This document shows, piece by piece, positions 52,257 to 61,828 of a stretch of DNA of 64,000 nt; within the stretch, counting starts at the first letter, position 1, and each line of letters opens with the position of its first letter. Both the position numbers and the translations under genes were made by a program. The notes below the pieces were generated by a model. The model searched no databases and was not told the DNA's origin. It saw only the letters and a list, made by a program, of their open reading frames with translations. The DNA comes from Panopea generosa (Eukaryota > Mollusca > Bivalvia > Adapedonta > Hiatellidae), in NCBI GenBank assembly GCA_029582155.1, contig CM055907.1, positions 8,650,001-8,714,000 of the forward strand, given 5' to 3'.

Positions 52257-53089
52257 GTTCGTTTCGTTATTTAAATAAAATTAATCAAATGATTTTTTTT
52301 TGTTGAGTTATTTTTTTTAAGTGAACTTCTGTTTGAATTGTTAGTTTTTGCTGCTGCTTCTACAATATATGTGTATTATAAAATTATGGCTTTATACGTA
52401 AATGGTCACCTTCTTAAGATGTAAATGTATTAACTGGAATATATATGTTTGAACACACGACATATCATATATGGATATATATTATTATTTGTGTGAATAC
52501 CTCAGAATATATCTGAGCAGATCTGACTGCCATATTTCCGCAAGTAACTGGCAAACATTTCCACAAACAGTTCCGGACCGAGCTTTGCTCGACGCCACAA
52601 CTGCAGCAGTATTATTGCTTTAAACCATGACGGACGCCCCTTACCGGAGTATACTCATCGACTACGTGTATGATAAACAAACTTACAGTGATGGATAAAT
52701 GACCTTGTGACGGCGTATTTGACCTTTGGGAACACTCACAATAGGGGTATTTTTGTTGTCAACCGTGATGAATTAAACAAGACATATTCTGATTCTAGCT
52801 TCTGATGCAACGTTAAACAGATGATCTTACTGGAGTGTTCAGTAAATATTTATCTTAGAAATTTGTTTTGGTTCTCTGAATTAAAATAATAGAAACAAAT
52901 CGGTTTTCTCTTTTTTTATGAATACCATTTTCTGTCTGTCATTGTAACTGACGTAACGTCTATAAATAAAGCGTTAACTATTACAGTGTCACATTTTTGG
53001 GAGTGTTTGGTTATTTTTACTGTCTGGAATATTGTATGGTATTCAAAAAAGAAAAAATCTTACAATATCTATTTTTTATATATTTATTT
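52257..53089. other. intergenic sequence with a GC-richer island
   Basis: About 52520-52690 has a much more balanced base composition than its surroundings. On the minus strand it is open with LLQLWRRAKLGPELFVEMFA. It may be a stray exon or an old repeat. I cannot assign it. Confidence 0.35.
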
Positions 53090-53339
53090 GTTTATCAACA
53101 TCGGAAAAACAAAATGTTTTGAGAAACTGTCGTCATTCTGTTTAGAAATAGATTCGCCCATTATGGGTATATTAGATTTATCTTCTTTAAACAGTATAAA
53201 AGATAAATAATCGATAATAACCCTAATTGGTATACCCTATCTATAAATAGAATGACTTACTTTTTTCATTAACACTATAGCATAAATAATGTACCTAACA
53301 CAGGATATGTAAACCGTTTGATTCATGTGTAATATAATA

Positions 53340-53970
53340 AGGACGTTCAATAAATACTGTTATTCGTCCCATAAATTATGAACCGTGAGCATGTAAATCG
53401 TGAAATTTCACAGACAGATAGATTAATTTGTTATGCATGAGATGAAACCAACACACAACTCGTGCGACTTCCAGAAAACGTTTTTATCGTAGTCTTGACC
53501 ACATTCAGTCGTATAAACTGCAGTCAAATATAATTTAGAGCTACTAAATGTTCACATACAGTCGTATACACTGCAGTCAAATGTTATTTAGAGCTACTAA
53601 ATGTGTTCACATACGGAGCTGCATGAGTGCGCGTGGCATAATTGAAGTACACGCATCGCAGATTTTCTTGTGTATAAGGAAATAGCAAGAATATTAAACA
53701 TAAGTTCACTGTTTTGAGCCCCATAGAAACAATGGCAGCAATTTATTACCACGAAAGACAGGCGAAGGTCTTACAACGCCAACGGAAGTGTGGTATTTCA
53801 GCGTCTGATACAGACTATGATGACATGTTTCGAAAGTTATGAAAATATTAAAAAAGTACATTTCTGTTAAAGGCGATAACATTGAAGGTATGAACCAATT
53901 ACTACGAAGATACTATTTCTTATTGTTTTAAGTTATTACCAATAAAACGCTTTTTATTGAACGCCCCTCG
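53340..53970 (+). mobile_element. internally deleted mariner element
   Basis: The right end, reverse-complemented, reads CGAGGGGCGTTCAATAAAAA, the well-known mariner terminal repeat. The left end reads GGACGTTCAATAAATACTG. TA dinucleotides flank both sides. Near the right end ISVKGDNIEGMNQ resembles the last residues of mariner transposases (C-V-x-x-x-GDYIEG). At 631 bp it is half the length of a full mariner, so it is a deletion derivative. Confidence 0.75.
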
Positions 53971-54936
53971 TATCAGCCAATACTTAATGAAACATATTAT
54001 GATTATACGGTCACTTATGTATTACCAGTACATTAACATAATATATACTATTTGGATTACTATACTATAAGTAAAATAATACAGATATTTAATAATAGTA
54101 ATTATATAGGCATTTGTTTATCAACATCAGAAAACAACATATATTCCTTGCGAAACTGACGTCATTCTATTTATAGACAGATTCGCCCAGCACGGGTATA
54201 TTGTGTTTATTTTAACTAGTCTGTATGAAATATAAATAATCGATAATATCCCTTATTTGGTATACCCTATCTATAAATAGAATGATGTATTTTTTTATTA
54301 CCACCATACCATACATAACTATTGTATATTACACATGGTAATACTATGTAACCCGTTTGATTCACGTATAACGTATCAGCCAATACTTTTATCAAACAAG
54401 TTATTATAATGTCAAATTTATGTAAACTGCATTTGATAATTTAATGTTGTATCATAATTTATAATATCTTGTATTTTTATACTTTACCAAGGACTCGTAT
54501 AGACGGATAGGAAACTTGAATCTACTGACTTAATGTTGATGAAATAGCACACGAAGTATTAATTATTTGCAAATTAATCATTCATAAATCACAGGCAACT
54601 GATTTCTTGTAAAAAGAACTATAAGTTGTATGTAAACCTAGATGTTTGAATATGTTTCGATCAGCAAATCATCTTCAATTAAAGATATTGAGGTTTGAAG
54701 GAAAATATATCATAATTTGTTGTTATTTAAGCTGCAGTATACACATTTTGTAATCAAAAGCACTTCAACAATTTTAAACACAAATTTCTGGTAATGGTAT
54801 TGTTTCGACGAGAATTTCATTCTGCAATGTAAGAATTGTGATCGTATAATGATTCAGATCTTAAAACGTAGTTTTAAAAAACAAATATTATTTACTGACG
54901 TAATTTTTTTGATCGACTGATACGTTTACGTAGTAT

Positions 54937-55130
54937 CAATATATCAATATACTATCATGTATATCAAAGTAGGTGTATTTATATCAATACATTAATATAC
55001 TATCATGCATATCAACGTAGGTGTATTTACATCAGTACATCAATATACTATCATGCATATCAAAGTATGTGTATTTATATCAATACATTAATATACTATC
55101 ATGCATATCAAAGTAAGTGTATTTATATTA
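54937..55130. repeat. 48-bp tandem repeat, 4 copies
   Basis: The unit is of the form ATCAATACATTAATATACTA + TCATGCATATCAAAGTAGGT + GTATTTAT, located between two units of the 53-57 kb family. Confidence 0.93.
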
Positions 55131-56765
55131 ATAAAAGTCTTAAAACGTTACTTGTTATCAACATCGGAAACAACAAATGTTCCTTGCGAAACTGACATCA
55201 TTCTATTTATAGACAGATTCGCCCAGTACGGGTAAATTATGTTTATTATAACTTATCTGTATGAAAGATAAATAATCGTTGATATCCCTTATTTGGTATA
55301 CCCTATATATAAATAGAACGACGTACTGTTTCCTTACCATCATTACATACAAAACGTTTGTATATTGCATATGGTATGCAACATGTTTGATGCATATATA
55401 ACGTATTAGCCAATACATTAATCAAACATGTTATGATTATAAGGTCAAATCTATGTCAACTCTATTTGATAATTTAATGTATTACCAATATTTTAACATA
55501 ATTTATATTGTTTTGTATTGTTATAATACAATTATAATAATACAGATCTTAAAACGTACTTTTTGTTTATCAATATCAGAAAACAAATATTTCCTTACAA
55601 AACTGATGTCATTATGTTGATAGACAGATTCGCCCAGTACGGGAATATTGTGATAACCGTTCTTAGTCTGTATAACAGATGAATTATCGCTAATATCCCA
55701 ACATCCCTTACATGGTATACCCTACCTATCAATAAAATAGAATAGTTCTTACAATATAGATTTTTTGTTATATATTTAATTGTTTACCAACATCGAAAAG
55801 ATAAAAAAATGCGTCATTCTTTTTAGAAATAGATTCGCCCAATACGGATATGTTGTGTTTATCTTAACTTATCAGCAGGAAAGATAAATAATCAACAATA
55901 TCCTTTATTTAGTATACCCTATCTATAAATAGAACGATGTACTTTTTCAATACCACAATAACATACACAACTATTGTATATTACCCGTTTGATGCATGTA
56001 ACTTATCAGCCAATATTAAACACGTTATAATTATAAGGTAAAATTCATCTATCATAATATATGCATAATTCATACATAAACTGCATTTGATAATATATGT
56101 ATTATTATTGCAATATAATAATATACATATAAGAATACAGATCCTAAAACAAGGCATTTATTTATCAACACCAGGTAACATATTCATAGTAAAACTGACA
56201 TCATTCTAATGACAGACAGATTCGCCCAGTACGGGAATATTGTGATAACAGTAACTAATCTGTGTAACAGATAAATTATCGATAATATCATAAAACCCGT
56301 TATATGGTATACCCTATCTATAAATAGAATGAAGTAGTTTGTCATTAACACTACAGCATACATAATATGTGTACTGTACACAGGTATGTAACCCGTTTGA
56401 TATATGTAGAAAGATTAGCAAATGCATTACTGAAACATATAATTATAAAGTTCAAAATTGTTTATCATAATATATGCATTATTCATACATAAACTGCAAA
56501 AACAAGTTAAAATAAAACCAATACATTAATAAACTTCATAAAATTTTGTATTATAACAATATAAGTATCATAATACATATCTTAAAATGTAGTTTTTATT
56601 TAGTAATTTGTTATCAACATCAGAAAAACAACTAATATTCCTTGCGAAACTGACGTCATTCTATTTATAGACAGATTCGCCCAGTACGGGAATATTTTGA
56701 TTACCATTATCGACAATATCGTAACATCCCTTATATGGTAAACCCTACCTATAAATAGAATGATG

Positions 56766-57049
56766 TTGTATGGGTTTTTTTGCAACAATTTTGCAGTTAT
56801 ATCGCGACGGTGTCTACTTGAGACACTGTAGTATCATTGCCACAGACACTTGATATCCTACCCAATCCAGTCAATGTATACTGACAGCGGGCCGGCCAGA
56901 CCTAGAACTATCCTCTAAATTTTTAGCGCTTAACGAGCAAGTTTCGAGGACCATTTTTCAAGTATTTGGTATGACCCGGACTGGGATCGAACCCACAACC
57001 TTCCGCAAGCGAGTCGGGCTCTCTTCCCCTAGACCATTGCTGCAGAAGC
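56766..57049 (-). mobile_element. tRNA-derived SINE with target-site duplication
   Basis: On the minus strand it starts with GCAATGGTCTAGGGGAAGAG (A-box region) and GTGGGTTCGATCCCAGTCCG (B box). A body of about 200 bp follows, ending in a T/C-poor AAAAAAACCC stretch. It is flanked by AGAATGATG (56757-56765) and AGAATGAAG (57050-57058), an 8-of-9 match that is the target duplication within the host unit. Confidence 0.85.
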
Positions 57050-57114
57050 AGAATGAAGTAGTGTTTCATTTACACTATAGCATACATTGCAAATACTTGT
57101 ACACAGGTAAAAAA

Positions 57115-57365
57115 TAACACGTATCTTAAACATATGTTGAAAAAAATACTTTTAACCGTATGTTTAACATATGTTTTACGTGCAGTTTGATTAACATGCG
57201 TTTCAAAATATGTGTTTAACGTGCGTGGTACTCCATGAAAAACATACGTATTTGACCGTATGTTAAACTTACGTTAAATATATATTTGACATGCGTGGTA
57301 CCATTTATATGAATAATATAAGTTTTAACCGTACGTCAAATTTGCGTTTAACGAACGTTAATCTG
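57115..57365. repeat. degenerate repeats of an AACATACGTTAA-like motif
   Basis: The sequence is crowded with variants of ACCGTATGTTTAACATATGT, TTTAACGTGCGTGGTA and TTTGACATGCGTGGTACCAT. At least two loosely repeated blocks of about 100 bp can be drawn. Many motifs are self-complementary (ACGT, CATATG, AACGTT). Confidence 0.7.
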
Positions 57366-57699
57366 CAATACTAATAGAATAATAATACAATAATAATGTA
57401 TGTTATATTGTTAATGAAACACCGCGTCATTCTACATGTATTTATATACTGGTTGCAAACCCACGTGATCAAATGCTATGGGGTAGTGTAACAAATGGAA
57501 GGAAAAGTGCCAGCTTCCGTTGTGCATGATCACGTGATAGTACCGATTGTTGATCTCTATACAGAGACGGTGTTTGTCTTGTTTTCGTAAAATGTAATGA
57601 AATATTAAGAACGTTATCTGCAAAAAATGTAAACTAAAGCTGCTGTTTTTTCTAAGATTTTTACGTTATTCGCTAGCATAAGGTCACGTGGGTATATAA
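57366..57699. other. intergenic sequence sharing a dispersed repeat with 59463-59560
   Basis: TGATCAAATGCTATGGGGTA with GGAAAAGTGCC near 57468-57512 has a diverged partner at 59497-59545. No gene is supported. Confidence 0.45.
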
Positions 57700-58740
57700 A
57701 TAGAATAACATGGTTATAGATACAACCACACGTTCAAACCATAAATAACATGGTTATAGATACAACTACATGTTCACACCTTATATAACATGGATATAGA
57801 TACAACCACACGTTCACACCATATATAACATGGTTATAGATACAACTACATGTTCACACCTAATATAACATGGTTATAGATACAACCACACGTTCACACC
57901 ATATATAGCATGGTTAAAGATACAACCACACGTTCACACCATATATAGCATGGTTAAAGATACAACCACACGTTTACACCAAATATAACATGGTTATAGA
58001 TACAACTACATGTTCACACCTAATATAACATGGTTATAGATACAACCACACGTTCACACCATATATAGCATGGTTATAGATACAACCACACGTTCACACC
58101 ATATATAGCATGGTTAAAGATACAACCACACGTTTACACCAAATATAACATGGTTATAGATACAACTACATGTTCACATCTAATATAACATGGTTATAGA
58201 TATAACCACACGTTCACACCTTATACAACATGGCTAAAGATACAACCTCACGTTCACACCATATATAACATGTTTACAGATACAACCACACGTTCACACC
58301 ATATATAACATGGTTATAGATACAACCACACGTTCACACCTTATATAACATGGTTATAGATACAACCACGAGTTCACACCATATATAACATGGTTATAGG
58401 AACAACCACGAGTTCACATCCTATATAGCATGGCTATAGATACAACCACACGTTCAAACCATTTTTAGCTTGGTTATCAATAAAAACCATATGTTCACAC
58501 CTTTTATAACATGGTTATAAATAAAACCATATGTCCACACCATATATAACATGGTTATAGATACAACCACATGTTCACACCTTATATAGCATGGTTGTAA
58601 ATAAAACCATATATTCACACATAGTATGGTTATATATACAATTCCATGTTCACACCATATATAACATGGTTTTAAATACATGACATGCTCACGCCATATA
58701 TAATATGGCTATTTACAACCTCACAAGTTTACACCATACA
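57700..58740. repeat. 40-bp satellite, about 26 copies
   Basis: The unit is ATATAACATGGTTATAGATA + CAACCACACGTTCACACCAT. Variant forms (CAACTACATG; AGCATGGTTAAAG with CGTTTACACCAAA) recur in the same order at 57900-58020 and 58060-58170, about 160 bp apart, so there is a short higher-order repeat. The right end is degenerate. Confidence 0.96.
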
Positions 58741-59286
58741 TTTGAGATTTAATGTATATCTATTTTACAACATATATTGCATTATTGTACATGTCAACAA
58801 GATATAATTCACTTATAAATGTACTATTATATGTAGGCAATTCGGCAGAAACCTTCCTTGAACGCACACTCATGTCGTCCAAAAATGAACCAGCATGGAC
58901 ATTTTCATATGTATCGATATTATGATCAAAACAATAATGGTTAGGTTTCGTCTTAAATATATACACTCATTCTTAATAAATATAAAACAGAAAAAATGAC
59001 AAAATATATACATATCAAATGGCAGCCTGAAAACTATTCAAACCATTTTTTTTCCCTATTGAAGGCAGAACTATTAATACTTTATTAACGCCTAACACAA
59101 CCTATCTAATGGCGAGACACTAATACAAAATTGCACTATTAAATTAACGTATTTACAACAATAAAACTACTACACTAAAACAGCAATTATATTTTATGTT
59201 TAATTCAAATGTATAAAAAACAATATTGAACACTTTGTGCGTACAAGTACATAATACAGTGAGTATTTTTTAAATTCATTTTACAT
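58741..59286. other. unremarkable intergenic sequence
   Basis: AT-rich DNA with no recognisable feature. Confidence 0.5.
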
Positions 59287-59475
59287 CGATTATGAAACAA
59301 GTTGTTATAACTCACGCTCGAAGTCTTCCTGGGTAGCACTTGTACTAAACATATGTGGATGAAGTGTCTTACTCAAGTACACCATAAAACACAGCCATGG
59401 CGGAGGATCAAACCACGACTCTCCGGCCCTTGGTCGGATGCTCTACCACTGTATTACGCGCTCCACAGCATTATA
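59287..59475 (-). mobile_element. tRNA-derived SINE
   Basis: The minus strand reads GTAATACAGTGGTAGAGCAT (A box), GGTTTGATCC (B box), then TAAGACACTTCATCCACATA and GAAGACTTCGAGCGTGA. It is the best preserved member of the family seen at 26511-26665 and 26805-26993. Confidence 0.82.
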
Positions 59476-59546
59476 TATACGGTGGCGAACCAACGTGATT
59501 TAATGCTATTGAGTGGTGCAAAATATCGGTGGAAAAGTGCCCGCTC

Positions 59547-59700
59547 CAGGGGCGGATCCAGGATTTCAATTAAGAAGGGGTGTTCTTAGGAGCCGCAACA
59601 CAAATTCTAAACGAACACACACGTTTTCCAGTAGTAATTTAGTAAATTTTAATAATATTTAGGGGTTAAGAGGGGCGGATACCGTATTTTTAAATAGAAG
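59547..59700. mobile_element. possible hAT-type MITE end
   Basis: CAGGGGCGGATCCAGGATTT is the kind of terminal sequence found in many hAT-derived MITEs of invertebrates. A similar AGGGGCGGATACC occurs at about 59671 in the same orientation, so the structure is a truncated or rearranged piece and not a clean element. Confidence 0.4.
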
Positions 59701-59710
59701 ATCCACCATT

Positions 59711-60736
59711 GAGTATTCCATTTTAATGCCGATATCCATTCCAATGCAACAAATCAATAGTGCTCACGATTTAGTCTGATCGATCATATGTATAATATTC
59801 AAAGGATTTAATCATGGTAACGCTATAATGGTTTTCTGTTTTAAGTAACAACAAATGGCATATGTACATGCATAAACTTACCAAATGTTTCGTTCAATGT
59901 TTCAAGTTAAAACAAATAATATCAAATAAATCAATCTTTGTAATTTTGCACTTGTATGAGCTAAAATCATCCCGGTAAAATTTTATATGGTGTTATCACA
60001 TTCAAGTTTTTTCCTTTTCCTTTGTTGGTCTAAACACAGGCTGTTGGCATTTTGATATAAATCAGACGTTTAACAGTTAATAAACTACCTGTCTATGAAA
60101 ACCGTATTGTTTTTGTCCTATGATCATTTTAATTCTACGTTCGACTACGGTATAAGTACCTGGCAATCGTATATTTTGTTTTCCAATATTGTCAAAGATG
60201 TTTACTATTGTATATTCTTACTTTACCCTAACAAATTTTTCTTTTTTTTTCAATTAGTTGAAATTCCAGAAAATCATTCTTTTGTTTGTGTATATTTTGT
60301 AATATTGATAATGCTTTAAAATGTATATGTAATTTGTATTCCGTTTTGCTTATAACAATAAAGAAATGAGCAGTTTCCATCCCATAGATCTACATGTATT
60401 ACAAAAATGAAAATTATTACTATTTGTACTATAATCTTCCATACATCCAGTTTAAAAAAACTATAATCAAATATGATATATTGCGAACGTATTGTATCGC
60501 AACTCGCTAATTCACGTATTAATACAAACTGAGCAATATACATGTATCTATGTATTCACGCAAGAGTAAATTTGAGATATATAACATACGTAAATCCTCA
60601 CGCATTGTGGCCAATACACATATAATACACACATCTCTCTATTCACACTCAAGAGATACGAAAACGCAAAGCAGTAAGAGATAGGAACACGTGACACAGG
60701 GATAGATATGAAAACACGAAATTCTTAGCACGACTG
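59711..60736. other. unremarkable intergenic sequence
   Basis: No gene, array or transposon end is recognised. Confidence 0.5.
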
Positions 60737-60818
60737 TCTACATCCTACAGTAATTATTGTCTGTTTGTTGTTTACATCCACATCCTACAGTAATTATTGT
60801 CTGTTTGTTGTTTCCTTT
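60737..60818. repeat. direct duplication of about 40 bp
   Basis: ACATCCTACAGTAATTATTG followed by TCTGTTTGTTGTTT occurs twice in a row with no differences in that stretch, so the duplication is recent. Confidence 0.95.
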
Positions 60819-60854
60819 AGATGTTAAGAATTTTTTTGGCAGCTTCTGCATTGG

Positions 60855-60975
60855 TTAGAAACAGTACTGCGAGTAGTTGTTGATAGGACAAACGGTCGAG
60901 TCTGGGATCGAACCCGCGACCCATTTGGTGAGCATCCAACACTCTATCCACTTCACCATTACACCACTATCCAGC
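60855..60975 (-). mobile_element. tRNA-derived SINE
   Basis: The minus strand reads GTAATGGTGAAGTGGATAGA (A-box region) and GTCGCGGGTTCGATCCCAGA (B box). It is related to 47420-47566. Confidence 0.78.
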
Positions 60976-61828
60976 CTTCACAAACTTAAGGTCTACAGAT
61001 GATTCACTCTGTGTAAAACTAAGAGAGTTGTGTTCAAATAATCAAGAAAATATTGATTAATGTACCAATTAGGTAAATAATTACGTAACCTCTTTATGTT
61101 GTTGTTGTTGGTGGTGGTTTTATTTCTTGTTTTTTTTAATGCCGGGCCTTTAACTGTCATTTTAGGGATAATTATTTGCAAGTTTCAAATTCAAATTCGT
61201 TTTCATGACATTACTAGATATTAATACCTGACTATTTAGTGATTTAACGCTAGGTATATCGCTTAACTCTTTGATGGGCGTTTAGAAAAATATATTAAAA
61301 CAAACATAACAAAACACATTTTTTTTCTTTTCCTTTTAAAAGAATCATGATATTTCATTTTTTAGAATTGAAGGTTGAGCTTTAAATTAGTTAATGAGCA
61401 TTATTGCACATTTGCAACACTTAAAAACTATGGGATATTATTTACTTCTAAGCATCTGGTTTTCAGATGGTAAACCTGCTTTTCAACTTATAACATATTC
61501 GTAACAAAATCCTAGTATGCATCCCAGTGTAAACTAGATAAGTTTCCTATGTGAATGTGTCTGTTTGTACTTTTCTCTCATATGTATTTAATAAACTCTA
61601 TTAAAATATTGTTTTAAACAATAAGCTAGATGGAACAAAAACGCTTTCAGTTTTGTTAAAAAAGCAATTTTCTTTGTCCTTTGGGGGTCCTATAATAATC
61701 TGAACGCCTAAATCTGAGCACCTGATCTTAATTTGAATATCAACAAAATCTTTTAGATGCGGGATTGCATTGAAAGACAAAATCGAAACTATAGCAAGTA
61801 CTCTTATTTGTTTGTTTCGATAAATTGA
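60976..61828. other. 3' flank of the LRR gene
   Basis: AT-rich sequence with no coding content. It should hold the 3' UTR of the minus-strand LRR gene. Confidence 0.5.

Larger units (their letters stand above)
53090..57120. repeat. family of seven diverged units with an internal inverted repeat
   Basis: Units start near 53090, 54110, 55150, 55560, 55780, 56150 and 56610. Each has TTTATCAACATC, CATTCTATTTATAGACAG, ATTCGCCCAGTACGGG, ACCCTATCTATAAATAGAAT and ACCCGTTTGAT, often followed by TATCAGCCAATAC. ATTCTATTTATAG and CTATAAATAGAAT form an inverted repeat 120-130 bp apart inside each unit. Copies are unequally spaced because of insertions and deletions. A mariner copy sits in the first unit and a SINE in the last. 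Confidence 0.85.

Noticed and set aside
52986-53210. 74-codon plus-strand frame starting with SHFWECL
   Set aside because: It resembles a LINE C-terminal motif only over a few residues and then runs into a repeat-family unit; too weak to call.
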